Assembly (NCBI RefSeq): GCF_963678635.1 | Contig: NC_087064.1 | Coordinates: 60,150,338 to 60,214,337, forward strand | Source: Symsagittifera roscoffensis | Lineage: Eukaryota > Xenacoelomorpha > Acoela > Convolutidae | Direction: 5' to 3' | Length of the DNA stretch: 64,000 nucleotides | Shown: one piece after another, positions 55,361 through 64,000 of the stretch | How the letters are laid out: the number at the start of each line of letters is the position of its first letter | How positions within the stretch are numbered: position 1 is the stretch's first letter | Made by a program: the position numbers and the translations under genes | Notes under the pieces: generated by a model | The model's database searches: none | Seen by the model: only the letters and a program-made list of their open reading frames with translations | What the model was told of the DNA's origin: nothing

Positions 55361-56484
55361 GTGTATGATAATCCTGAGTATGGATTATAAAATGTAATGT
55401 AGCCAATTGTGTTTTTGGTATATCTGTCGTATTTGTATATTACTTCAGTAGTTATAAACGGTGGTGGTAGTGATTGAGCTGTTATGTTAGGTGGGTTTAA
55501 TGGGTAGGGATGTTGGGTAATATTGTTTAACTTAACTGTGATTTCAAACTTTAATTGTAAACTGTTTTGTTGGAGTATTTGAATATTGTGATCACGGATA
55601 TCGTTGTGAATATCTTGGCGATATTGTAATCTATTAAGTGCCCAGTTATGAAGGCGGTTACTTTCTTGATGTTGTCCAAATAATGGTGGAGGTGCTGTAA
55701 ATGTATTCCAATCTAGTCTTAAAGGAATATTTATTGATGATTGTTCTCGATATCTGGCGTCGAGATTATTTGGAAAATTTAAGTTAAAAGGTGGTGGTGA
55801 AATCTGGCTTATTGATGGTGTTGATGGTAGTGATAATGTTTCTGGTAGTGATGAGGATGTTGTTGTATCCGTAGAAATATCTATTGGATTATTGACTAAA
55901 TTTAATTCACCTTGTGTAAATGAATGTGTTGTCCAATATGGTAGTCGTGATGCCTGGTTTGGGGGGTTAAAGGGATTTTCACGTATTTGTTCAGATGTTG
56001 GTGTTGAACCTAAGTAATCTGATGGTAGGCTTGTGGTGCTACGTTGTGAAAGAAGCGTAGGGGTTTCTGGTAATATACCAATGGGGTTTTCTGGAGTGTT
56101 TTGTGATGGGGATTGAGGTATATCAAAATGAACTCGGGGAGTTTGAAAATTTCTGTTTCGTCGAGGATGTATAATTTGTCTATTTATTTCGACTGTATTT
56201 TGGTTTTGACTAGGATTTCTTATTCTACTTAGTTCTTGTGGTAGTGTTGGGTATAGGTTATATGTTGGTTCGCTTAGAGGTGCTTGTCGTTGAACTGGTT
56301 CTAGTGGTTCTGATAAACGAGCATGTCGTTCTTCAAAAGTGTATGGATTGTCTTGAAAAGAAATTCGTGTAGATGTTTGAGGATTTTGAGTAGTTGAAGG
56401 TGGTGTTGGGTTATCTTGGGATGATGTCGGTGAAGACTGATTCTGTGACTGTTGGGTAGCAATTTTTGATGGATTTTTGAATTG
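55348..56484 (-). CDS. ORF C: 378-codon frame without any AUG
   Basis: Open from directly after a TAA (56487-56485) to TAA at 55350-55348. It contains no ATG in frame at all. The composition is clearly coding: Pro/Thr/Ser/Gln/Asn-rich for about 250 codons (TPPSTTQNPQTSTRISFQD, SLPETLSLPSTPSISQI). A more ordered end of about 120 residues follows (LDWNTFTAPPPLFGQHQESN, IHNDIRDHNIQILQQN, EVIYKYDRYTKNTIGYITFY). It overlaps the first 13 bases of env in another frame. Expression would need splicing to an upstream AUG or a non-AUG start. Acceptor-like GCTACCCAACAG and ACAGAATCAG lie just inside its 5' end (about 56435-56455). Function unknown. The disordered-then-globular plan resembles ORF D, but I see no sequence similarity. 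Confidence 0.72.
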   Translation of the reverse strand, partial: QFKNPSKIATQQSQNQSSPTSSQDNPTPPSTTQNPQTSTRISFQDNPYTFEERHARLSEPLEPVQRQAPLSEPTYNLYPTLPQELSRIRNPSQNQNTVEINRQIIHPRRNRNFQTPRVHFDIPQSPSQNTPENPIGILPETPTLLSQRSTTSLPSDYLGSTPTSEQIRENPFNPPNQASRLPYWTTHSFTQGELNLVNNPIDISTDTTTSSSLPETLSLPSTPSISQISPPPFNLNFPNNLDARYREQSSINIPLRLDWNTFTAPPPLFGQHQESNRLHNWALNRLQYRQDIHNDIRDHNIQILQQNSLQLKFEITVKLNNITQHPYPLNPPNITAQSLPPPFITTEVIYKYDRYTKNTIGYITFYNPYSGLSYTCIF

Positions 56485-56489
56485 TTACT

Positions 56490-56678
56490 TTAGTGGGAAG
56501 GTTTATGTTTATTATAATATTCTTCCAAAAAAAGAATTAGAAGGATTGTTGCTAGGGCAAATGTGAAGATTGCTTTCTTTATACATTTACATATTGTCAA
56601 AATGAGGGATGATAAGAATGCTATGAAAATTACAAACAATAAAAAAATATCAGTTCTACTGAAAATTTTTCGTATCAT
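56490..56678 (-). CDS. ORF B: 62-aa two-pass membrane protein
   Basis: ATG at 56678 overlaps the ORF A stop (ATGA). There are two hydrophobic segments, about residues 11-30 (IFLLFVIFIAFLSSLILTI) and 36-52 (AIFTFALATILLILFLE), joined by a short basic cysteine loop (CKCIKK), and a polar tail (EEYYNKHKPSH). Size and hairpin topology are like small virus-encoded membrane proteins such as viroporins. That is an analogy only; no family match is claimed. Confidence 0.65.
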   Translation of the reverse strand: MIRKIFSRTDIFLLFVIFIAFLSSLILTICKCIKKAIFTFALATILLILFLEEYYNKHKPSH

Positions 56679-56905
56679 TTAGACAAGTTATATGAATCGT
56701 ACCTGTGGATATAATCAAGGGTTTTGGAAAGTTGGAGGAATAGTTCGAGTATAGTGTAGAAAATTAAAAAAATGTTACAAAAAATGATTAGGATTATTAG
56801 AAAAGATTCAAGTATATCAAAAAGAAATATTATAAAGGTTTCAAGTATTGTAAAAAAATGTTTAAGATTTATGAGTATTTGAGTAACTGATTGAGAGAAG
56901 AGCAT
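56675..56905 (-). CDS. ORF A: 76-aa hydrophobic protein
   Basis: ATG at 56905 directly follows the TAA (56908-56906) of an AUG-less 50-codon open frame (57058-56906), giving TAAATG. The protein is dominated by Ile/Leu/Phe from about residue 10 to 62 with occasional acids (FFTILETFIIFLFDILESF). This fits one long or two short membrane helices. It ends with a polar, tyrosine-containing tail (DYIHRYDSYNLSK). Function unknown. Proximity and ATGA coupling to ORF B suggest co-translation. Confidence 0.6.
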   Translation of the reverse strand: MLFSQSVTQILINLKHFFTILETFIIFLFDILESFLIILIIFCNIFLIFYTILELFLQLSKTLDYIHRYDSYNLSK

Positions 56906-57503
56906 TTAAGAAATGATCTCTTGGTCGAATATTTTTTGCTGTTTGAGGCGATTTTCTAGTGTGGTCGGATTATTTATTAGTTTTTTGACAAGTGGGTTGA
57001 GTTTTGTAAAAAATTGTTGGGGGCAATTTTCATGGTGATCGGGAGGTCGTCTTTTTCTTTATTTTTGTTTGTCAAATGATCCGGGGTATGGTGAGATTTT
57101 TATACTTTAGGCTAATTAAAATGTTCATTTTGTTACCTTAGGCTAAGTTAACAAATTTGTTTTGGGGGTATTCGTGGTCTGAGTTGGGGAAATATTGTTG
57201 ATCTTTGGGTTATTAGATAAGGGAGGGGTACGGTATTATGGTGATATTTATTTTAGTTGTCAAGTTGGAGTGGTTTGCTTATTTTTGACCTGGAGGTCGT
57301 AAAGTTATAGTTATAGATGTGCCTGGAGTTCTATATGATTCGTCTAATTGGTCTTAGTTTGAGTTAGAGAAAGTGACGGATTGGATGAATCCTATTGGTC
57401 TATTTTGAACTAGAATTATTACGTACTTGTCAGCATGTTATTTTGAAAAATGTAAATGAAAAATGTTTCGAAGGTTTCAAGATTGTGAAGTATAATGTTA
57501 AAA

Positions 57504-57950
57504 TTACTTTTGAAATTCCACTTTCTTTAAAATTTTAGATTGGGGGATGAATATTTTATAGTTTTTACGTGGTTGATTTCGGAGTCTTGTTGTTTTTCTA
57601 TTTTCTGATTTGTCGATTTGTTCTTGGGGTATTATTTGTTCGGTCATTTTTCTATTTTTTCTTTGTTTTGGGGATTCTTTATGGTTTTGTGTATTGTTTT
57701 TGGTGGCGATTGGTTTTGTGTTTTGATTTTCGGTGGGGTTATCATTTTGTTCTGTGTTTTTCAGATGTGGTTCATTTTGAATGATTTTTAATCCTGTGAA
57801 AGAATATAATTGAGTTAATTCGCGGAGTGCGTATTCTTTTGGGTAATAAGGTAATAGGTTGTTTCGATGTTGAACGATTTCTTTTTTGTTTGAGTCGGTA
57901 ATTTTATATGTGACATCAGTGGGTTTTGCAATTATTTGGTATGGTCCTTT
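57504..57950 (-). CDS. pol C-terminal extension beyond an in-frame TGA (GPY/F module and tail)
   Basis: The gag-pol frame stays open for 148 more codons after the TGA at 57953-57951. It begins at once with KGPYQII, the GPY/F signature that ends Ty3/gypsy integrases, then VQHRNNLLPYYPKEYALREL and a charged, disordered tail. The element's relatives are expected to read through this position without a stop, so this is either a point mutation in this copy or a recoding site. The TGA is followed by A, not the CTA context known to favour readthrough. Confidence 0.75.
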   Translation of the reverse strand, partial: KGPYQIIAKPTDVTYKITDSNKKEIVQHRNNLLPYYPKEYALRELTQLYSFTGLKIIQNEPHLKNTEQNDNPTENQNTKPIATKNNTQNHKESPKQRKNRKMTEQIIPQEQIDKSENRKTTRLRNQPRKNYKIFIPQSKILKKVEFQK

Positions 57951-60900
57951 TCAAAGGGGTTGTAATTTTTTAGAAATTCCTTTTTGAGTATTAAAATTAG
58001 GTATTAAAACAAATGTTCCAATTTTTAATTCGGAGGCTGGTGTAAAACGTGAATTGATTTGTTCATTAATGTTTTGTCTTTGTAATAACTTTTTTGTTAT
58101 TTTTTGATAAATTTCATTGTGTTTTTTATCTCTATTTAGAATCCATTCGGTGTGTGTACCGGAGGCTAGTTTAAGAATTTGTGGGTGATGAAAATGATCT
58201 TCATCGTGTGTATGTAAAGGTAGGTTATAACAAATTGAATCTTTATTTGGTTGACAATAACCTTGTGCGTTTTTATGAGAATTTGCTGTAAACATTATTG
58301 GTTTGCGTGGCTTTTGGTTAAAAACCATTTCGTATGGTGACATTCCTAAAGTTGTCGTAATTTGTGAATTATATGCTAAGGGAAATAATTTTACATCTGC
58401 TGACCAATCGGTATATTTTGTATCATTTCCGTTGATGATACATCTGAGATATTCTTGTAATGAACGGTTCATACCTTCGACTAAGCCGTTTGTCCAAGGT
58501 GCGTGAGATGTACGTGGTTTGTGTTTAATGTTATATAAATGACATAGTGTGATAATTTCATTATTTATGAATTCTGTACCGTTGTCTGTAACTAAAATTT
58601 CTGGTAGTCCGAATTTTGCTATCCAGTGTTCATAGAGTGTTGTGTAAGCGTAATAAGCGTTACAATGTGGTACTGGGTTAAGTGCTACATAATGTGTAAA
58701 TGCGTCAACAATTACCATAATGTAGGAGTTTCCTTCGGATGAGGGTGAAATTGGTCCTTTGGTATCAAATGAGATACGATGATTAAAGTACAAGCTTTGT
58801 CCTTTAAAATCTTGTTTTTGTGCTATTTGTTTTTGATTTGGGTAAGGTTTATTTAGTTGACATACTATACAGTCATTGCATAGTACTTTTATCCAAATTG
58901 GTGCATTTGGGAAATAAAAGTTTTGTATAAAATTTGAATATGTTTTTTCTGATCCAGAGTGTCCTTTAATATTTTGTGTATGTGAAATATTAAAAGCTAT
59001 AAGAATCATACTTAAAGGGAGACAGGGAACTGTAGATTCATTTAGTTTGTATTCTAGAAGGTCTGTGTTTTCGTTAATTGTTGTATTGTTGAATTTTCGA
59101 AAATATCTGAGGAGTGTTTTGTTTCCTAGAATAGTTGAATCTGCTTTGATAGGTTTAGTTTTATATTTGTGCCATGATTTCAGTTGTCGAATTACTGGGT
59201 CAAGGTTTTGATATTGTTTCAGTGTTGAAATTGTAATTGTTTCTGTTGGGGGGAGAAAAATGTTTTCGATTTCTAATTTAGATAAGGGTATTGTGTCAAG
59301 TGGGTCGTGGAGGTCAAAAACTTGATTTATTGTGTATTTTGAATCGTTTGTTTGTGGTCCTGATAAGTTTATTTTATCAGTCAGATTTTCTTTTTCAATT
59401 AGTGGAAAATGGTCTTTTTTAGGCGGGTGTTGTTTTATTCTTTTTTGTTGGGTGTTGTTTTTTATCCATTGTGAATATGGGATTGGTTTAAAAGTTGATG
59501 TTCCAAGTAGATCAACTTCATAGTGATTATTTTGACAATCTAAATAAAGTGGGAAATGTTGTAAATTATTTATTTGTGATTGTTCAACGTCAGTTTTTAC
59601 TGCATATTTGCATTCCAATCGGGGTGATGTTTCATTTTCTGCAAGGTAGAATTTTATGTTTTTGGGTATTTCAACTGTTGTTTTTCGAGTAAGTAATTCA
59701 GGTGGTGTATTTCGACTTAAGGTGTCTGGTAATGCAAGATTTTTTCCTGCAGTCCAAACTATATGTAAGTTTGGAAATTTCATTAGAATTAGTTGAAATC
59801 TGTAAACTCGGTGGTTTGGGTTAGATTTTTGTGTAAAGAGAAAGATGATTGGTTTATGGTCTGTGAATAAAACTGTGGGGTGTTTTGATCCAAGTATCAG
59901 AAATTCATATTCTGTCAGTGTATATATTATGGCTGTACATTCTCTCATTAGAGTTGAGAGTCGTAGCTCTGCTTGAGTGAATAATCGAGAATTTGCTGAT
60001 ATGAGGTTCATTTTATTTGTACCATTATGTGATTGTAATAGTGCTGCACCGATGCCAAAGTTCGAAGCATCGCACATTGCATAAAATGGTTGATTTGAAT
60101 CTGGAATTGTGTTTGAAATTTGTTCAGTTAAAAGTTTCTTTATTTCTTCAAATCGTGTTTGATGTTCTGTGTTCCATTCAAAATTATTTTGTTGTCTAAG
60201 GATGTTATAAAATGGTCGTAGATATAATTGCATTTTATAAACATATTTACTTAAAAAGTTTAACATTCCAAGAAATTCTTGGATTTTCTTTTTATTTGTT
60301 GGTGGTTGAAGTTTTTGAATAGCGTCAATGCGTGATTTCAATGGAGTGATTGTTTTTCTTTCTATATTATGTCCTAAGAATTTAACTCTTGTCAAAAAGA
60401 AGTGTGATTTATCGGGGGCGGCCTTCAGATTTTCGTTCTGAAGTATTTGGTGATATTTTTCTAAAACATTGAACATCTCGTCTTTTGTTTGTGATTGCAT
60501 AAAAACATCGTCTAAATAGGTGATTGCGTTTTTCTTGAGTATTAGTGGTCTAAAAATTTTGCTCATAAAAGCTGAAAATGCTGCTGGTCCTATGGATATT
60601 CCATAGAATAAGCGGTTGAATTCATATTGTTGGTTTCCGATAACAAATTGTGTTAAACGTCGTGATTGTTCATCTAGTGGCATTTGATTGTATGCACTAT
60701 TCATATCGGCGGTTGTAAAGTATTTGCCGTTTATTTTTGTTAAAATAACTTGTATTGGTTCAATGGGCCAATTACATTTTGATTCATCTATAAGTGAATT
60801 GAGGTATCTAGCATCGAGAACGATTTTTAATGATTCTCCTTTAGCTAGAATGATAACGGGGTTGATAAATGTGTTCCCTTTTGGTTGTTCTTCTTTATTA

Positions 60901-63900
60901 ACTGGTGATATAATGTTGTATTGTTCTAAAATATCGAGTAATCTGTTCACTTTATCATGTAAGTGAATTGGTACTTTACTTGCTCTCTGTTTTTTGAAAA
61001 CTGCGTCTGGTTTTAATGGGAGATGTAGTGATGAGCTGATTTTGCCAACATCAAATTTGGATGTTGCATAGACTGATGAATATTTAATTAGCTGTTTTGC
61101 TAGTTTTTCAAATTCGTCTTGTGTTATTTGTGAATGTTGGAAATTAAACATTGTTAAAAATTTCTGTTGATTCTCTGTGTAGTTACTTATGTTGAATGTA
61201 GGTTTGAAATATGGGGTTTTTGTGAAATAATCCGTATTTCTGTTTTCGTTACTTATTATATTATTTATAGATAATTCTTCATTAAGGATTGTGGATTGGC
61301 AAATATCTAGTAATTGGAGTATATTATTTACGCGATAGGCTTTTTCGTGTATTGGTGATATTGTAGCGTTGGTTTCACAATATCCTAAAAGTCCTAAAGA
61401 TAATGTTACTTGGTAAGGTGTGTTGTTATAGACATGTAAGGAAATGATATCTGAATTCGAATTTTTCAAATATTTTATGGATGAGATTGTGATTTTGAAA
61501 AATTTGTGAATAGGTTTGAATTCAAAATCTGACATATAAAATTTTTGTTTGTTTTGTTCTTTATCATATTGGTGAACTTGTTTGATTGAAAAAATATAGA
61601 TATTTCCTGATAGTGGTTTTAGGTGTTTTCTTTGTTGGTTAAATATCGGGTAGAATTTTGAAAAGAATGGTGGTTGTTTATTTAATCTTTGAAAAAATGT
61701 TAAGGATGTTTCTTTTGTTTTTGTATATTTATCTTTGATTAATATTTTACTATTTAGGATGTTAATTGTTGGTATATACTTCGAAATAAATGGTATTCCA
61801 ATGATATTATATTTAATATCAGTGATATGGAATATTTGTTTAAATGGCTTATTTAAAATTTTGCTTTGCTCCATTGTTCTGGTGGGGAGGAGAAATAATT
61901 GGATTTTTCCGTAGTTTATCAATGTTGATCCTTGTGCTGTTGCTAACTTACTGGAGGTTTCAAGAGGTGTTAGCTTTGGGTGTAAAGTTTTTATTTCATT
62001 CCATGTGGGGATGTTTATTATGTTTGATTCTGCTCCTGAATCAATTAAAAAATCTATTTCAAGGTCTGGTGGTTGAAATTCTTTATTTCTTGGGCTTTCT
62101 AAGAGAAATGGTATTGTCCAAATTTTTTCTTTGGGTTGTTCTTTTTGTATATTTTGATAAATGTGGTTTGTATTCAAGCATTTTGTTTTGGTATTTTTAT
62201 TGGTTTGATTTGTAGTGTTAATCTCATTTGTTTCTTGCGTCGTTGGTGTGGAATTTATGGGTGTAGTGTAATAATTTTGAAGAAATTCTGATTGATTTTC
62301 ATATATGTGTGATGAAAAGGGTTGTTCATATATGACAGATTCATAGTCATTTTCGACTTTTATCATATTGATAGAAAGAGTGTTTTCAGTATCACTTTCT
62401 GAATCTGATGATGTACAGTTTATTTGATTGAGTTGTAACGTATCAGTTACTGTGTCATCAATACCTGGAGGGTCTGATGTTGTTTCTGGATTAGATTGTA
62501 CTTGATTGATTTGTCTTTGATGTTTAGGTGTACTACTTCTGTGGCGATTATTAGAATTATTATAGTTATTATTATTCCGGTATGGTGATTGGGAATAATT
62601 TCTATAACGATTATTATAACTTGAGTGTCGATTTTGTGAATTATTTCGCGATCTGTTTTGGTAATTATTGTTTGGTCTGTTATAGTTCGATCTATTATAT
62701 GAGTTATTCCTTGATTGATTGTTCGGGTAATTCTGGTTTCGGTTGTTTGAATAACTTCTATTTCGATTATAGGAGTAGTTTCTATTTCTATTGTATGATG
62801 AATTTCGTGATTGGTTGTTTGGATAGTAGTTATTTCTTGATTGGGAATTAGATCTAGAAACAAATCGTTGTGTATTTGAATTTGATCTGGAGTAGTTATT
62901 TCGACTATTTGGTCTATTGTAGTGATTTTGTGATGAATTATTCGTGTTTCTTCGTTCTGGTGATCTTCCTCTATAACTTGAGTTATATGGTGATTGATTT
63001 CTTGTATAATTTGTATTGTTCGGGAGTGGTTTTCCTGAACTGTTGTTGCTGTAGACTGTTTTGTTCGGTAGATTTTGATCTTTTTTCATGTATTGATAGA
63101 ATGATTTATTTGGTTTTTTATATTTTTGAGGTTTATTTTGATTGTCTTGCTGTTTTTGTCTACATTCGGAAATACTATGTCCGTATCGTCGGCAATAATT
63201 ACACCATTTTTTGAAAGATGGTTTGCCTTTAAAGTTTGGGTTCTTTTCGTAAATATTGAGTATTTCAGTGATTTTTTCAACGAGGTCTGTCTCTGATTCC
63301 TGTATATTATTAATATTAGTGGGAGTCGTTTCAATTCTGTTAACGTATTGTAATTTCAGATTTTCCGTTTCTTCTAGTTTCATCGTGATTTCTGCTTGTT
63401 CTAATTTGTCTACTAGTTTTCGAAAATCTAAATCGGGTTCTCGAATTGAAGAAGGATGGGATGCTCTCTTTTTTATTGCTATTTTCCTTAATTGTGGTGT
63501 TAAGGTCATCATTAAGATTTCTGTCATCTTTGTGTTTTTATAGTCATGTGTATTTAATGAATATGCTTTTCGAACTAGTGTTTCGATTCGTACTGCTATT
63601 TGCTTGATGGTTTCGTTTGGTAATCTGCGAATTTCATTACATAAAACTCTTTGTTGTTGTTTGTTTCTTTCGGAGTCAAACATTTTTGAAAATTCCTGTG
63701 TAAACCTTTTCCAGTTTGATTTTATTTCTAGAGGTAGTACTGAAAACCATTTTCGGGCTGCGCCATCTAAGGTTGTTTGTATTAACGCTGTGCGTCGATG
63801 TATCCAATTTTGATGTAGTGGCGTATTAATTGGTTCAGGTCCAATATTTAAAATCAGGTTTGCTGTTACTGCATTTAAATAATCTTCTACAGAGTATTCA

Positions 63901-63980
63901 GGGTCTGTTCCTGTGAAAACCATTAAAGGTTTGTTTGATGTTATTGATGATCCACCCATAAGGTATGGATTCATTGTCAT
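57951..63980 (-). CDS. Gag-Pol polyprotein (2009 codons, single frame)
   Basis: Gag: an N-terminal capsid-like region (WFSVLPLEIKSNWKRFTQEF at about 80-100). A CCHC zinc knuckle (CNYCRRYGHSISEC, about 258-271) is followed by a roughly 200-residue Asn/Arg/Ser/Tyr low-complexity RNA-binding-like segment. Pol: an aspartic protease DSGAES (about 647); RT with QFVIGN, FNRLFYG and catalytic YLDD (about 1155); RNase H with CDASNFGIGAALLQ (about 1300); integrase with HX6H...CX2C (about 1667-1700) and D1737, D1797, E1832, a D,D(35)E core. Gag and Pol share one frame with no frameshift. The frame stays open to the window edge, so the true start may lie upstream; ATG at 63980 is the first seen. Together these domains package, reverse transcribe and integrate the element. 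Confidence 0.93.
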   Translation of the reverse strand: MTMNPYLMGGSSITSNKPLMVFTGTDPEYSVEDYLNAVTANLILNIGPEPINTPLHQNWIHRRTALIQTTLDGAARKWFSVLPLEIKSNWKRFTQEFSKMFDSERNKQQQRVLCNEIRRLPNETIKQIAVRIETLVRKAYSLNTHDYKNTKMTEILMMTLTPQLRKIAIKKRASHPSSIREPDLDFRKLVDKLEQAEITMKLEETENLKLQYVNRIETTPTNINNIQESETDLVEKITEILNIYEKNPNFKGKPSFKKWCNYCRRYGHSISECRQKQQDNQNKPQKYKKPNKSFYQYMKKDQNLPNKTVYSNNSSGKPLPNNTNYTRNQSPYNSSYRGRSPERRNTNNSSQNHYNRPNSRNNYSRSNSNTQRFVSRSNSQSRNNYYPNNQSRNSSYNRNRNYSYNRNRSYSNNRNQNYPNNQSRNNSYNRSNYNRPNNNYQNRSRNNSQNRHSSYNNRYRNYSQSPYRNNNNYNNSNNRHRSSTPKHQRQINQVQSNPETTSDPPGIDDTVTDTLQLNQINCTSSDSESDTENTLSINMIKVENDYESVIYEQPFSSHIYENQSEFLQNYYTTPINSTPTTQETNEINTTNQTNKNTKTKCLNTNHIYQNIQKEQPKEKIWTIPFLLESPRNKEFQPPDLEIDFLIDSGAESNIINIPTWNEIKTLHPKLTPLETSSKLATAQGSTLINYGKIQLFLLPTRTMEQSKILNKPFKQIFHITDIKYNIIGIPFISKYIPTINILNSKILIKDKYTKTKETSLTFFQRLNKQPPFFSKFYPIFNQQRKHLKPLSGNIYIFSIKQVHQYDKEQNKQKFYMSDFEFKPIHKFFKITISSIKYLKNSNSDIISLHVYNNTPYQVTLSLGLLGYCETNATISPIHEKAYRVNNILQLLDICQSTILNEELSINNIISNENRNTDYFTKTPYFKPTFNISNYTENQQKFLTMFNFQHSQITQDEFEKLAKQLIKYSSVYATSKFDVGKISSSLHLPLKPDAVFKKQRASKVPIHLHDKVNRLLDILEQYNIISPVNKEEQPKGNTFINPVIILAKGESLKIVLDARYLNSLIDESKCNWPIEPIQVILTKINGKYFTTADMNSAYNQMPLDEQSRRLTQFVIGNQQYEFNRLFYGISIGPAAFSAFMSKIFRPLILKKNAITYLDDVFMQSQTKDEMFNVLEKYHQILQNENLKAAPDKSHFFLTRVKFLGHNIERKTITPLKSRIDAIQKLQPPTNKKKIQEFLGMLNFLSKYVYKMQLYLRPFYNILRQQNNFEWNTEHQTRFEEIKKLLTEQISNTIPDSNQPFYAMCDASNFGIGAALLQSHNGTNKMNLISANSRLFTQAELRLSTLMRECTAIIYTLTEYEFLILGSKHPTVLFTDHKPIIFLFTQKSNPNHRVYRFQLILMKFPNLHIVWTAGKNLALPDTLSRNTPPELLTRKTTVEIPKNIKFYLAENETSPRLECKYAVKTDVEQSQINNLQHFPLYLDCQNNHYEVDLLGTSTFKPIPYSQWIKNNTQQKRIKQHPPKKDHFPLIEKENLTDKINLSGPQTNDSKYTINQVFDLHDPLDTIPLSKLEIENIFLPPTETITISTLKQYQNLDPVIRQLKSWHKYKTKPIKADSTILGNKTLLRYFRKFNNTTINENTDLLEYKLNESTVPCLPLSMILIAFNISHTQNIKGHSGSEKTYSNFIQNFYFPNAPIWIKVLCNDCIVCQLNKPYPNQKQIAQKQDFKGQSLYFNHRISFDTKGPISPSSEGNSYIMVIVDAFTHYVALNPVPHCNAYYAYTTLYEHWIAKFGLPEILVTDNGTEFINNEIITLCHLYNIKHKPRTSHAPWTNGLVEGMNRSLQEYLRCIINGNDTKYTDWSADVKLFPLAYNSQITTTLGMSPYEMVFNQKPRKPIMFTANSHKNAQGYCQPNKDSICYNLPLHTHDEDHFHHPQILKLASGTHTEWILNRDKKHNEIYQKITKKLLQRQNINEQINSRFTPASELKIGTFVLIPNFNTQKGISKKLQPL

Positions 63981-64000
63981 TTGTAATGATTCTGCTGCAT

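Larger units (their letters stand above)
48915..64000 (-). mobile_element. Ty3/gypsy-class LTR retroelement with envelope and accessory ORFs (5' end off window)
   Basis: At least 15.1 kb, transcribed right to left. Order: gag-pol (63980 to 57951, tail to 57504), small membrane ORFs A and B (56905-56490), AUG-less ORF C (56484-55348), envelope-like ORF (55360-52742), ORF D (52745-50940), 3' UTR with a splice donor, polypurine tract, 3' LTR (48915-49413). The integrase carries D,D(35)E and the pol order is PR-RT-RH-IN, which defines Ty3/gypsy. The coding strand is strikingly A- and C-rich. More than 11 kb of coding sequence holds a single clear in-frame stop, so this copy is recent. The 5' LTR and primer-binding site lie beyond 64000. 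Confidence 0.93.

Noticed and set aside
57059-57503. Possible further gene between the pol tail and the small membrane ORFs
   Set aside because: Stops occur in all frames of the element strand. Only the last 50 codons before ORF A are open, without an ATG, which is not enough to call a gene.

Overview
The window is non-coding-rich, AT-rich animal nuclear DNA. Evidence: a six-exon opsin gene with consensus GT-AG introns (22576-38375), several families of LINE, SINE and LTR retroelements, and foldback elements. Nothing fixes the phylum. The transposon mix and the divergent opsin fit an invertebrate metazoan; I do not name a species.

Left third (1-20 kb): a graveyard of nested retroelements. 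Two copies of one decayed CR1/L2-like LINE lie head to tail on the minus strand (copy A about 2630-6215; copy B about 6827-15320). A younger plus-strand LINE (7535-12257) has landed inside copy B, and copy A preserves the empty target site. The younger LINE has three ORFs: an unrecognised ORF0, a PHD-finger ORF1 and an endonuclease/reverse-transcriptase ORF2. It carries one nonsense codon and two frameshifts. Beyond it lie an LTR relic (about 15.4 kb), a dispersed G-rich repeat, nested palindromes (18.4-19.3 kb) and a tRNA-derived SINE (20.05-20.3 kb).

Middle (22.5-38.5 kb): one opsin-family GPCR, 357 codons in six exons across about 16 kb. It keeps the retinal-binding lysine but has Asn-Gly in place of the Asn-Pro of NPxxY. 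Its large first intron holds degenerate transposon copies, including a tandem pair of about 0.95 kb. From 38.5 to 48.9 kb I find no gene, only inverted-repeat structures and a hairpin-bearing repeat family.

Right part (48915-64000 and beyond): a large, nearly intact Ty3/gypsy-class LTR element on the minus strand, with its 5' end outside the window. In transcription order: gag-pol as one frame of about 2000 codons (zinc knuckle, protease, RT, RNase H, integrase) with a single in-frame TGA just before the GPY/F module; two small membrane proteins; a 378-codon frame with no AUG; an envelope-like glycoprotein (872 aa); an unrecognised 601-aa ORF; a perfect splice-donor consensus; a polypurine tract; and a 499-bp 3' LTR. 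Two gene junctions are ATGA stop/start overlaps and a third is a 13-base overlap, giving an operon-like accessory block downstream of pol. This accessory block is the most unusual system in the window.
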